From the NCBI GenBank assembly GCA_043750035.1, contig JAYVCI010000249.1, forward strand, positions 1 through 23,303: a stretch of DNA of 23,303 bases, written 5' to 3'. Positions 1-6,925 of this stretch are shown piece by piece. The notes beneath the pieces are model-generated. The model made no database searches. It had not been told where the DNA came from and was given only the letters and a program-made list of their open reading frames with translations. The position numbers were made by a program, and so were the translations under genes. Numbering within the stretch: the first letter of the stretch is position 1; each line of letters opens with the position of its first letter. The stretch comes from CANJUD01 sp043750035. GTDB taxonomy: Bacteria > Bacteroidota > Bacteroidia > UKL13-3.

Positions 1-96
1 TGTGTAGGGGAACTCCCCCGCATCTTCGGTATTTTGTTTAGCTGTTTTGTAAATCCGGTCTATCTCAATACCCGAGGTGTTTTCAAATGCTTCCAT
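1..96 (-). CDS. Methylmalonyl-CoA mutase-type large subunit, N-terminus only (runs off left edge)
   Basis: Reading from the ATG at 96 leftwards gives 32 codons open to the window edge, beginning MEAFENTSGIEID and ending GEFPYT. The pattern of a short TSGI lead, a Tyr-Lys and then GEFPYT is the start of B12-dependent acyl-CoA mutases, where it continues as the RG..PTMYR segment of the TIM barrel. The family interconverts methylmalonyl-CoA and succinyl-CoA (or isobutyryl/butyryl-CoA) in the cytosol, in propionate metabolism. The lead before GEFPYT is short, as in stand-alone large subunits. A -7 like element lies upstream at 124-131. Only the N-terminus is visible, so substrate and subunit type are undecided. 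Confidence 0.75.
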   Translation of the reverse strand, partial: MEAFENTSGIEIDRIYKTAKQNTEDAGEFPYT

Positions 97-123
97 CAAA
101 TAATTATGTTGTTAATATAACCG

Positions 124-155
124 CAAAGATGCTTGATTTGCTGCGGCATTTCCAA
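124..155 (-). promoter_or_regulatory. Putative promoter of the mutase gene
   Basis: On the minus strand CATCTTTG (131-124) matches TAnnTTTG at all but the first fixed base. A TTG (155-153) lies 21 bases upstream, like the Bacteroidota -33 element. The ATG is about 28 bases downstream. Confidence 0.5.
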
Positions 156-233
156 ACATAATTCTTTGGTATTTGTATGGTTAAATAGACACCCCACAAT
201 GTGTGGTTGAAAAACAATCAGCCCTTTATCATA

Positions 234-261
234 TTGCTAACACATATCCCATTTACTTTTG
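234..261 (+). promoter_or_regulatory. Bacteroidota-type promoter for the 291 gene
   Basis: TACTTTTG at 254-261 matches TAnnTTTG exactly. TTG at 234-236 lies 17 bases upstream, a plausible -33 element. The start codon follows 29 bases later, giving a short leader. Together with the minus-strand element at 124-155 this makes 97-290 a divergent promoter region. Confidence 0.6.
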
Positions 262-290
262 CCTACTGAAATTTTAAATGTAAAACCCCC

Positions 291-854
291 ATGCTTAAAA
301 AAATATTTCCTTCCTTATTGATATTGTTATTTGCATCAAGCAGCATAACAGCACAAACACAATCCCACAAAAAGAAACCTGTTGAAACAAAACCCAGTAC
401 ATTTAATTGTCCCAAATTTCGTGAAATAAAATGGGGTGCAGTTAAAGATTCTATTTTGATAAATGGTGTAGCTCCCACTTTTGTGAAAGCTAAAATGAAA
501 GAAGATACCAATGCGTATTATTTGCAAGATGATGATATGACAATAGGTACAGTGTTTTGCAAAAATATATATTATTGGTTCAATCCTGCAGGTCGTTTGG
601 TGAAAGTAAGAATGGTGGTTCCCAAAGCACAGAAATCGGATATGAAATATATATTGGAAAGCAAGTTTGAAAAAGCCACCAGTATATTCGACTTAACAAA
701 TGCCTACGAACTAATATGGAACAATATAGAAGAAGTGAGGCTTACCCTCACCGATTACGATGATCCCAATATAGATTTTGTAACGGTAGAATTCACAAGC
801 GATTTTGAAATGACCGAAGCCAAAAAAATTAACCGTGCCGTTGACGATTTTTAA
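291..854 (+). CDS. Secreted protein of unknown function, 187 aa
   Basis: No named family is recognised. The protein starts with a Sec signal peptide: Lys-Lys, a hydrophobic stretch to about residue 17, then SSITA with likely cleavage before Gln22, the usual Bacteroidota pattern. After a basic, Pro/Thr-rich linker (22-38) comes a compact domain opening with FREIKWGA and containing alternating beta-type segments. This loosely resembles small Bacteroidota periplasmic domains that begin FR.I.WG, but the likeness is from memory only. No lipobox and no transmembrane segment after the signal were seen, so it is probably periplasmic or outer-membrane associated. It has its own promoter at 234-261 and terminator at 929-952, so it appears monocistronic. 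Confidence 0.8.
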   Translation: MLKKIFPSLLILLFASSSITAQTQSHKKKPVETKPSTFNCPKFREIKWGAVKDSILINGVAPTFVKAKMKEDTNAYYLQDDDMTIGTVFCKNIYYWFNPAGRLVKVRMVVPKAQKSDMKYILESKFEKATSIFDLTNAYELIWNNIEEVRLTLTDYDDPNIDFVTVEFTSDFEMTEAKKINRAVDDF

Positions 855-928
855 GCCCAAAAATATCTGTCTTGTTAGAACCGAGATAGCCAGGTAAAAA
901 TAACAAATGAGTTTGCCAACACAACCAG

Positions 929-952
929 CCCGCTTCGGTAGCGGGTTTTTTT
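929..952 (+). terminator. Rho-independent terminator after the 291 gene
   Basis: CCCGCT (929-934) pairs with AGCGGG (940-945) around the loop TCGGT, followed by a run of seven T (946-952). It lies 75 bases after the stop at 854 and separates this gene from the ferredoxin gene. Confidence 0.85.
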
Positions 953-957
953 ATACT

Positions 958-1099
958 AGTAAACAGTAGTCAGTAAACAGTGGTCAGTGCCTTGCGGCGG
1001 CGGCCACACAATTTGCTTTGCAAATTGGATTCAACCGGCCACTGTTTACTGACCACTGTTTACTGACTACTGACTACTGACTACTGTTTACTGACCACT
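958..1099 (+). repeat. Interspersed heptamer repeat, family A copy 1, with nested hairpin core
   Basis: The left arm is CAGTAGT CAGTAAA CAGTGGT CAGT. The right arm is the complementary series of GTTTACT, GACCACT and GACTACT units, longer than the left (about 60 bases against 30). The arms form an imperfect inverted repeat with more than 20 consecutive pairable bases. The core (988-1040) is GC-rich and contains a second hairpin, AATTTGC-TTT-GCAAATT (1010-1026). The element stops 4 bases before the ATG at 1104. Related copies are at 12672-12751, 14888-14992 and 15845-15888. Confidence 0.85.
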
Positions 1100-1103
1100 A
1101 AAA

Positions 1104-1409
1104 ATGCGTTTCGACTATCATATATTTATCTGTGCCAACCAAAAAGCGGAAGGCAAAGTGTGCTGCGGACAAGAACGCGGTTTGGAACTGGTTGCTGAAT
1201 TTCGCCGTGTACTACGCGAAAAAGGACTGCAAGGAAAAGTACGTGCCCAACGTGCCGGCTGCATCGATGCCTGCGACTTTGGCCCCAGCGTTGTTATATA
1301 TCCCGGTGGCGAATACTATGGCCATTTAAAACCGGAGAATGTGGAGCGGATTGTAGAAGAACATATTATTGGGGGGAAGGTTGTAGAGGAATTTTTGATT
1401 ACTTTTTAA
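1104..1409 (+). CDS. Thioredoxin-like [2Fe-2S] ferredoxin, 101 aa
   Basis: Small acidic-basic mixed protein with the cysteine pattern of the thioredoxin-fold [2Fe-2S] ferredoxins: Cys10, Cys20-Cys21, then Cys53 and Cys57 in the signature GCIDACDFGP, followed by VVIYPGG and YGHL. These bind a [2Fe-2S] cluster and carry electrons in the cytosol; the partner is unknown here. The length is normal for the stand-alone family. Codon use favours CGC/CGT for Arg, unlike the AGA-rich protease gene downstream. The ATG lies 4 bases after repeat copy 1 and no TAnnTTTG box is visible, so expression may start inside the repeat or arrive from upstream. Confidence 0.88.
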   Translation: MRFDYHIFICANQKAEGKVCCGQERGLELVAEFRRVLREKGLQGKVRAQRAGCIDACDFGPSVVIYPGGEYYGHLKPENVERIVEEHIIGGKVVEEFLITF

Positions 1410-1486
1410 CATGGCTATCAATGAACTTACGTTAAGCACCCTGGTCCAAAAGAATTACTTTTGCAAGATTGGTAATAAGATGTTAA

Positions 1487-1508
1487 GAGTGAGTTTATAA
1501 ACTTACTC
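1487..1508. promoter_or_regulatory. 22-bp near-perfect palindrome, candidate operator
   Basis: GAGTGAGTTTA and TAAACTTACTC are reverse complements except at one position pair. The centre lies about 23 bases upstream of the -7 box at 1520-1527, over the expected -33 region, so a dimeric repressor bound here could block transcription of the protease operon. The cognate regulator is not in the operon. Its identity as an operator is inference. Confidence 0.55.
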
Positions 1509-1519
1509 GTAAAAATTAG

Positions 1520-1527
1520 TATCTTTG
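1520..1527 (+). promoter_or_regulatory. Promoter -7 box of the protease operon
   Basis: TATCTTTG followed by CA is a textbook match to the Bacteroidota -7 element. Its last three bases (TTG, 1525-1527) are in frame with the protease gene and can be mistaken for a start codon; the ATG at 1558 is the credible start. Confidence 0.75.
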
Positions 1528-1557
1528 CATAATTATTACAGCAATAAAAATTGTAGA

Positions 1558-2484
1558 ATGAGTATTGATTTTAATCCCAATGACAGCCTTCTTAAAGAGG
1601 AATTAACAAGAAGACTAGAGAGACTAGAACAGTATCTTTCATCTGATGTAATGTCATTTACAGGAGCAATTCATGAAGGAGTTTCACCTAAGGTTTTAGG
1701 AGTAATTGAAGGACTTGCAAAAACCAAGGAGAAAAAAGATACTATTTATATTATTTTAACTACAACTGGGGGCAGTGCCCATGCTGTTGATGTTTATGTT
1801 AATATACTGAGACATCATTACAACAATGTAAATTTTATAGTGCCTGACTATGCATATAGTGCTGGAACGATATTTTGTATGAGTGGTGATAATATATATA
1901 TGGATTACTATTCTGTTATGGGGCCAATTGATCCTCAAGTTCAAAACAAAGATGGTCGGTGGGTTGCAGCTTTGGGATATTTAGATAAGGTAAAAGAATT
2001 GCTTGACAAAGCTAAACCAATAGATGGTAATCCCAATGGCACATTGACAAATGCTGAATTTTTAATCTTGAAGGATTTCGATTTGGCAGAGTTAAGAGGA
2101 TATGAGCAAGCTAGAGATTTAACCATTGACTTATTAAAGAATTGGTTAGTAAAGTATAAATTTAGAAATTGGATAGCACATGAGACAACACCTGAGTTGA
2201 TTGGACAATCAGTAACACAAAAAGAGAAAGAAATTAGGGCAGAGAGTATTGCAAAAGACCTAGGTGATACTTCAAAATGGAAATCCCACGCAAGACCAAT
2301 AAATATGCAAGCACTCAGAGATATGAAATTAAAGATTGAAGACTTTGAGAAAGACCCTGAATTGAAGACTCTGATTCGCTCGTACTATGAATTTTTACGA
2401 GATTACACTAATAAAATGCAATTATCTATACATCCGCATACAAGGGATCAGTTCAATTTTTTACATACTAGAAAATTTATTTAA
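1558..2484 (+). CDS. SDH-type serine protease (ClpP/crotonase fold, SppA-like), 308 aa
   Basis: The core matches the serine dehydrogenase proteinase family (PF01972 type): LTTTGGSAHAVD (about 68-79, oxyanion-hole loop GGS), then VPDYAYSAGT (95-104) with Ser101 as the likely nucleophile, then MGPIDPQV (121-128). There is no signal peptide, so it should be cytosolic, unlike classical SppA. An N-terminal helix (10-30) and a charged helical C-terminal region (140-290) surround the protease core. Arg codons are mostly AGA and base composition is lower in GC than the ferredoxin gene before it, which suggests acquisition. The start at ATG 1558 is chosen because the in-frame TTG at 1525 lies inside the -7 box. 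The substrate is unknown. Confidence 0.8.
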   Translation: MSIDFNPNDSLLKEELTRRLERLEQYLSSDVMSFTGAIHEGVSPKVLGVIEGLAKTKEKKDTIYIILTTTGGSAHAVDVYVNILRHHYNNVNFIVPDYAYSAGTIFCMSGDNIYMDYYSVMGPIDPQVQNKDGRWVAALGYLDKVKELLDKAKPIDGNPNGTLTNAEFLILKDFDLAELRGYEQARDLTIDLLKNWLVKYKFRNWIAHETTPELIGQSVTQKEKEIRAESIAKDLGDTSKWKSHARPINMQALRDMKLKIEDFEKDPELKTLIRSYYEFLRDYTNKMQLSIHPHTRDQFNFLHTRKFI

Positions 2485-2488
2485 AAAA

Positions 2489-2731
2489 ATGGAAAACAAC
2501 ATTTCAGAAAGACTAGAAGATTTTATTCAACCTAAATCCTCTGACAATAAGCAAGTAGATGCTTTTGTTAAAGCCGCTGAAGAATATGAAAAGCTAATTC
2601 GAGAAGGGTTAGCAAAAAAACGCGGATTTAATATTATGACAATAGGTGAAATATATACTCCTAATTATATATTTAATCAATCTATCCAAAGATTAACTTC
2701 ATTATACACTAATGAAGATTCTATACAATGA
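2489..2731 (+). CDS. Small protein of unknown function coupled to the protease, 80 aa
   Basis: No named family is recognised. The ATG at 2489 lies 4 bases after the protease stop, so the two are almost certainly co-transcribed and translationally coupled. The protein is charged and largely helical: a first half with an amphipathic pattern (about 22-42, ending EYEKLIREGL), a basic turn AKKRGFN (42-48), then a polar Tyr/Asn/Thr-rich tail. It has no Cys, no signal peptide and no membrane segment. The fixed position behind an SDH protease suggests an adaptor, inhibitor or substrate; this is inference. An earlier in-frame start would overlap the protease gene and is rejected. Confidence 0.72.
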   Translation: MENNISERLEDFIQPKSSDNKQVDAFVKAAEEYEKLIREGLAKKRGFNIMTIGEIYTPNYIFNQSIQRLTSLYTNEDSIQ

Positions 2732-2871
2732 AAATATTGAATTATATAGAATACTTTTGTCATAAAATCCAATTAGAAAGTACTTAAATTGTACTGTAAA
2801 AGATTTTGTCAAAATTCATAGATACTGCTATAGCGAACATTAATTTTTGTTTTTAAATCCACTAAAAATGT

Positions 2872-3279
2872 TTAATTCCATGGACCTGAAAAAGGGCCAT
2901 CGCCATGAGTGTACACCCATAAAATAAGATAAGCAAATCCAATAAAAATACTATATAAAACGATAATAATTTTAAAAAGCGGGTGAACTTCTCTCACAAA
3001 TAATAACCTAATTCCAATCAAAACAAATAGCCATTGCGTAAACAAATTTGTGTACACTACTATTGAAGGAAATAAACCTTTTGCGTCCATTCCTACACAT
3101 AATAATTGGAGCAAAGGAATTAGAGCAAGCAAAATAATTCCAGAAAAGAATATATAAACCAATCTTCTGTGTGTCTTATTGTTTACCTCATTACCAGTCA
3201 GAACTGTAACAAGTAACAAAAGCCCAAGGAGACAAAGCACCGGCACAAAAACCATCATAATTTTTACCCAATCTGTCAT
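2872..3279 (-). CDS. Small integral membrane protein, 135 aa, paralogue of the 6500-6853 product
   Basis: Four hydrophobic segments are visible: about residues 6-26, 41-62, 75-95 and 101-120, with short polar loops and a Pro/Gly-rich C-terminal tail. It shares long near-identical stretches with the protein at 6500-6853, such as VYIFFSGI, NLFTQW and LIGIRLLF. No function is known. ATG 3279 is preferred to the TTG two codons upstream. It follows the LolD-like gene on the same strand after a 42-base gap filled by a repeat, so it may be the last gene of that operon. Confidence 0.75.
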   Translation of the reverse strand: MTDWVKIMMVFVPVLCLLGLLLLVTVLTGNEVNNKTHRRLVYIFFSGIILLALIPLLQLLCVGMDAKGLFPSIVVYTNLFTQWLFVLIGIRLLFVREVHPLFKIIIVLYSIFIGFAYLILWVYTHGDGPFSGPWN

Positions 3280-3280
3280 T

Positions 3281-3325
3281 CTCAATCGTAATTCGTTCCG
3301 CCGCGGCGGATTAATTCGTAATTAA
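3281..3325. repeat. Family C repeat (AATTCGTAATT arms, TCCGCCGCGGCGGA core)
   Basis: The perfect 14-base palindrome TCCGCCGCGGCGGA (3297-3310) is flanked by CGTAATTCGT on the left and TTAATTCGTAATTA on the right. The same core with related arms recurs at 11954-11990, and the arm sequence alone at 12151-12172 and 16422-16457. It fills the gap between two minus-strand genes. Confidence 0.8.
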
Positions 3326-3993
3326 AGTATCCTTCCATCCGCCATCTCAATAATCCTATCTGTATTACTAGCAAATTCTTTATCATGCGTAACGGCTATA
3401 ATAGTTTGTCCAAAATCCTTTGCCAGTTCTTTTAATATATTAAATACATTGTTTGTATTTTCTGTATCTAAGTTTCCTGTTGGTTCATCGCCCATTATAA
3501 TAGTTGGGTCGTTGATTAATGCACGGGCAATGGCTACACGCTGCTGCTGGCCGCCGCTAAGCTTGGAGGAGAGTTTGAGTGCTTGTTCATCAACACCCAA
3601 TAGCTTTAGTTTTTCTATGGCACGATGTTCCACTTCTTCGGGAGAATATTTTGCAAGTTTCAATGCTGGTAACATTACGTTTTGCAAACAGGAAAATTCA
3701 GGTAATAAAAAGTGAAACTGGAATACAAAACCTATATGTGAATTGCGAAATTTGGCGAGTTCGTTTTGCGTTTTTCCGGTGAGTGTTTCTCCATTGATTA
3801 CGAGTGTTCCTTTATAATCGGTATCAAGTGTAGAAAGTATATATAACAGTGTTGATTTCCCACAACCCGATTTTCCCACAAGACTAAGGAATTCCCCTTT
3901 CTTCGCTTCAAAAGTGATATTCTTCAAAACCTCGAATGGCTCGGGCTCATTAAAATATTTGATGATATTTTCTGCTTTTAAAACCGTGTCCAT
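3322..3993 (-). CDS. ABC transporter ATPase, LolD/MacB-type, 223 aa
   Basis: Complete nucleotide-binding domain: Walker A GKSGCGKST (40-48), Q-loop Gln92, signature LSGGQQQR (145-152), Walker B IIMGDE (165-170), D-loop GNLD and switch His203. The FRNSHIGFVFQ segment and the GDEPTGNLD form are those of the LolD/FtsE/MacB group, which powers mechanotransmission ABC systems rather than import. It starts 1 base after the stop of the FtsX-like permease gene, so it is the energy subunit of the same complex at the inner membrane. The full family length is present and no defect is seen. Confidence 0.92.
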   Translation of the reverse strand: MDTVLKAENIIKYFNEPEPFEVLKNITFEAKKGEFLSLVGKSGCGKSTLLYILSTLDTDYKGTLVINGETLTGKTQNELAKFRNSHIGFVFQFHFLLPEFSCLQNVMLPALKLAKYSPEEVEHRAIEKLKLLGVDEQALKLSSKLSGGQQQRVAIARALINDPTIIMGDEPTGNLDTENTNNVFNILKELAKDFGQTIIAVTHDKEFASNTDRIIEMADGRIL

Positions 3994-3994
3994 A

Positions 3995-5254
3995 TTATCC
4001 CCTGATTATTTTTACTGGATCTACTTTCGATGCTTTCTTGGCTGGGAAATATCCTGCAAAAGCGGTTGTTGCCAATCCGAATAAAATTCCTTGTATATAA
4101 TACTTGATATCGAAGGTAATTGGTAAATGGTCTATGGCTAAAAATTCTCCGCCATCAAAAGGAACTTTCGATAATGCATAAGACAATCCTAATCCCAGCA
4201 GTATGCCTGAAAGTCCACCAAGGAAGCCAATGATAAGCGATTGACTTAAGAATATTCTTACTATATCACCACCCGAAAAACCAGTGGCTTTTAGTATAGC
4301 AATATCTTTCATTTTATCATAGATGGTCATGTTCATGATATTATATATTCCAAATCCTGCAACCACTAATAAAGTAGTTACCACTACAAAAGTTAATATA
4401 CTTCTAATCGTAAAACTAATTAATATAGTAGCATTGGATGTTTCCCAATCTTCGCATTTATACCCGAGTTGTTTTTCGAGGTCGCCCGCCATGGGCTTGG
4501 CATCACGGTGGTCGGTGAGTTTTACGTTGATATCAGTTATATAGTTTGGGTCGACCAATAATAGTTTTTGTACGGTTGGCAAATTTGTATAACACTTAGT
4601 ATTATCTATCGCTGCTACACCCATTCCAAATATTCCCACAATTTTTAATCGCTGACCCGTTGCAAGTGGTGTAGAAACATTTATTTTATCTCCTACTTTT
4701 ACATTTAGTTTTCTTGCAAGTCCCACTCCCATAATCACACCATTAGAAGTATTTTTTAAATCTTCCAAACTGCCTGATTTCATCTTTTTACTGAGTTCAA
4801 AAAGTTTGTCTTCTTCTTCTATATCAACACCTGAGAGCAAACCATTCATTTCAATGCTTGCCTGCCTATAAAACACCTGAGTAGAAAGCTGTGCAGAAGT
4901 TCCTTTAATACGATTATCTTTCTTTAAGTATGATATAATTTCCCAACCGTTTTTAAGATTTCGTTGTTGGTCTTTTACATGTTGGTGGTGGGTAATATTC
5001 AAATGACTTTTATCATTGTTATAATACTCGTCCAAGATGGAATTTTTTACTGGTTTTATATCATTATATATATGAATATCGGGAGAAGCACTTAGCATGG
5101 TATCTTCCAAAAGATTGTTCACGCCCGTCATAAAACTAATCATGAGCGTGAACATAGCAATACCAAAGGTAACGCCGAGCATGGCCACCAAAGTCTGTTT
5201 CTTTTTGGCCAGCAAATGTGTTTTGGCAATTTTTAAATTGATGCCCAGCTTCAT
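3995..5254 (-). CDS. FtsX-family ABC permease (LolC/E- or MacB-like), 419 aa
   Basis: One N-terminal membrane segment (about 20-42), a large periplasmic MacB-PCD-type domain (about 45-270) and three C-terminal segments (about 285-310, 335-365, 385-405) give the four-helix FtsX-like layout. Known members of the fold drive lipoprotein release (LolCDE) or tripartite efflux with MacA. The partner upstream is a MacA-like adaptor, so efflux or export of a hydrophobic or peptide substrate across the envelope is more likely than lipoprotein sorting. The start codon overlaps the stop of the adaptor gene by one base (TAATG) and the ATPase follows directly: a tight three-gene operon. The substrate cannot be told. 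Confidence 0.9.
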   Translation of the reverse strand: MKLGINLKIAKTHLLAKKKQTLVAMLGVTFGIAMFTLMISFMTGVNNLLEDTMLSASPDIHIYNDIKPVKNSILDEYYNNDKSHLNITHHQHVKDQQRNLKNGWEIISYLKKDNRIKGTSAQLSTQVFYRQASIEMNGLLSGVDIEEEDKLFELSKKMKSGSLEDLKNTSNGVIMGVGLARKLNVKVGDKINVSTPLATGQRLKIVGIFGMGVAAIDNTKCYTNLPTVQKLLLVDPNYITDINVKLTDHRDAKPMAGDLEKQLGYKCEDWETSNATILISFTIRSILTFVVVTTLLVVAGFGIYNIMNMTIYDKMKDIAILKATGFSGGDIVRIFLSQSLIIGFLGGLSGILLGLGLSYALSKVPFDGGEFLAIDHLPITFDIKYYIQGILFGLATTAFAGYFPAKKASKVDPVKIIRG

Positions 5255-6351
5255 TATTTTTTCGGTGGTTTTACCAACTCATCATTTTTAGTAATTCCCG
5301 ATAATATTTCTACCCATTCTATATCAGAAATTCCTGAATTTATTTTCACCGCGGTCTTTTCATTATTCTTCATTACCCAAACTGTATCCTTTCCTTGTAT
5401 ATAGTTTTTCGGCACACACAATACATCTTTCTTTTGATTGATTATAATATTAGCTTCCACACTTTGACCAGGATATATATTCGCTGGAGCATCGATTAGT
5501 ATTGCATCTACGCGGAAAGCTTGTTCTTGTTTATTGATACTCGGATATATACTTTTCACTTTGGCTTTATATACTTTATCCGTAAATCCATCAATCTTTA
5601 TCACTACTTCTTGACCAATTTTTATTTTGGAAATATCTTCTTCTTCCACCATCATCTTTATTTCCATCTGCTTCGGATTTCCTATCATAGCTACCGGTTC
5701 GTAGCGACGAATAAGTTCTCCCGTTTCTTTATATATTTCATAAACTTTACCACCATCAAGTGATTTGATATTATACTTACTGCGGTCGCTCTCATTAATG
5801 TTTAATAGGGTTCTGGCGTTATTCAGTTCCAGTGATAATTGATTCTTTGTTCTTATATATCTTTTCTTAATCAGCAAGTATTCATTCCTAGAATTTTGTA
5901 ATTGTAATTTTGCTTTGTCAAATTCTATCGTAGCAATCGCATCATTTTTTCTTAGATTATCATAACGAATAAAATTAATAGAATCCTGCTTATATCTATT
6001 TTCAGCCGATTGCATTTGTATAGAAAGTTCATCCAATAAAGGTCCATAATTTTGTTCAGCTGTATTATAAGATTGCTGCGAATTCGCCCTCCTAAACTCC
6101 TGCACATCCGCATCCAATTCAAATAAGGTTTGGCCATTGCTTATCATATCACCTTCAGTCACCAATTTTTTCATCAGCACCCCATCCACCAAAGAATATA
6201 ATTTGTAATTGCCCGCCGGTATCACCTCTCCCGATGCGTAAACAGCCTCGGTCATGCTTTTGGTCTCAGGCTTAATGGGTGTTTCCTTACTTCCACACGA
6301 AGCAAAAAGTATGATAACAATACAAGCAAAAAAAGAATTTCTATAGCTCAT
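5254..6351 (-). CDS. HlyD/MacA-type periplasmic adaptor lipoprotein, 365 aa
   Basis: The protein starts with a lipoprotein signal (hydrophobic stretch, then LFAS-Cys19), so it is anchored in a membrane facing the periplasm. A first biotinyl-lipoyl-like half (about 45-85, GDMISNGQTLFELD), a long alpha-helical hairpin with coiled-coil character (85-180), a second lipoyl half and beta-barrel (about 195-290) and a membrane-proximal end follow, the order of MacA/AcrA-type adaptors. It bridges the FtsX-like pump to an outer-membrane channel; no TolC homologue is in the window. ATG 6351 is chosen over an in-frame TTG at 6384, which is part of the -7 box TATATTTG. It is the first gene of the export operon. 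Confidence 0.9.
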   Translation of the reverse strand: MSYRNSFFACIVIILFASCGSKETPIKPETKSMTEAVYASGEVIPAGNYKLYSLVDGVLMKKLVTEGDMISNGQTLFELDADVQEFRRANSQQSYNTAEQNYGPLLDELSIQMQSAENRYKQDSINFIRYDNLRKNDAIATIEFDKAKLQLQNSRNEYLLIKKRYIRTKNQLSLELNNARTLLNINESDRSKYNIKSLDGGKVYEIYKETGELIRRYEPVAMIGNPKQMEIKMMVEEEDISKIKIGQEVVIKIDGFTDKVYKAKVKSIYPSINKQEQAFRVDAILIDAPANIYPGQSVEANIIINQKKDVLCVPKNYIQGKDTVWVMKNNEKTAVKINSGISDIEWVEILSGITKNDELVKPPKK

Positions 6352-6381
6352 AACAAAGTGGTTTTTTTGTAATGTGAACCT

Positions 6382-6389
6382 CAAATATA
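6382..6389 (-). promoter_or_regulatory. Promoter -7 box of the export operon
   Basis: TATATTTG on the minus strand matches TAnnTTTG exactly and lies 30 bases before the ATG at 6351. No clear TTG -33 element is seen at the usual distance. The TTG at its end is in frame with the adaptor gene and is not a real start. Confidence 0.6.
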
Positions 6390-6499
6390 AGATTGCAAGT
6401 TAGGTATTAATCAGGAAATTGCGTAGGTCGTTGAAAATGGAGGTTGAAGCGTAGGAAGTACAACTATTTATTTCGCTCTACCTTTAAAGCGTTAAGAAC

Positions 6500-6853
6500 T
6501 CACTTATACCGCAAAAGTAAATACAACCACAGAATATAACTAAACAATACGAACCATATATATAGCATTACTAAAATTCTGAACAGAACATATATTTCCT
6601 TAATAAATAGCAATCGAATTCCTATCAAAATAAAAACCCATTGGGTAAACAAATTTATTTCCAACATTCCAAAATTATCACCTTTCTCTCCGACACTTAA
6701 TGCTTGACTTATCGGTATAGTAGCAAATAAAACAATTCCAGAAAAAAAAATATAAACTAAAATTCTATTTCTTTTAGTACTTACATTTTTACTAGTGTGT
6801 ATAGTGAGAGCTGATATCCCTACGAGCAAAAAACTAAAAAGTAATATGAACAT
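6500..6853 (-). CDS. Small integral membrane protein, 117 aa, paralogue of the 2872-3279 product
   Basis: Four hydrophobic segments with the same spacing as the protein at 2872-3279, and matching stretches (VYIFFSGI, INLFTQW, ILIGIRLLF). The loop after the second segment is shorter and the Pro/Gly tail is missing, so it is about 18 residues shorter. The function is unknown. It lies upstream of the export operon on the same strand, but the operon has its own -7 box at 6382-6389, so co-transcription is uncertain. The ATG at 6853 is preceded by a family B repeat rather than by a recognisable promoter. Confidence 0.75.
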   Translation of the reverse strand: MFILLFSFLLVGISALTIHTSKNVSTKRNRILVYIFFSGIVLFATIPISQALSVGEKGDNFGMLEINLFTQWVFILIGIRLLFIKEIYVLFRILVMLYIWFVLFSYILWLYLLLRYK

Positions 6854-6877
6854 AAGATAGATTTATAATCAAACTCG

Positions 6878-6920
6878 CATTAACCATTAACCATTCATCA
6901 TTTATAATTCACTCATCATT
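6878..6920. repeat. Family B repeat (ATTAACCATT / ATTCATCATT units)
   Basis: CATTAACCATTAACCATTCATCATT is followed by ATAATTCACTCATCATT: direct decamer-like units in the gap between the half-carB gene and the small membrane protein gene (both minus). Similar strings occur at 19629-19648, 19750-19779 and 20122-20178. This copy has no GC-rich core. Confidence 0.7.
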
Positions 6921-6925
6921 GTTTC

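Noticed and set aside
855..928. Possible tRNA before the terminator at 929-952
   Set aside because: No T-loop GTTCRA motif, acceptor stem or cloverleaf could be built.
1456..1463. Another TACTTTTG upstream of the protease operon
   Set aside because: The box at 1520-1527 is better placed with the palindrome and start codon; this one could be a second promoter but has no -33 match.
1411..1500. A 29-codon frame starting one base after the ferredoxin stop and ending inside the 22-bp palindrome
   Set aside because: Too short to judge, no recognisable pattern, and it overlaps the putative operator; kept only as a possibility.
2752..2759. TACTTTTG, a perfect -7 match on the plus strand after the protease operon
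   Set aside because: No plus-strand gene or structured RNA follows before the minus-strand gene at 2872; likely chance in AT-rich DNA.
2760..2820. AGTAC...GTACT hairpin between the protease operon and the membrane protein gene
   Set aside because: Only five pairs with a weak T-run; not enough to call a terminator.
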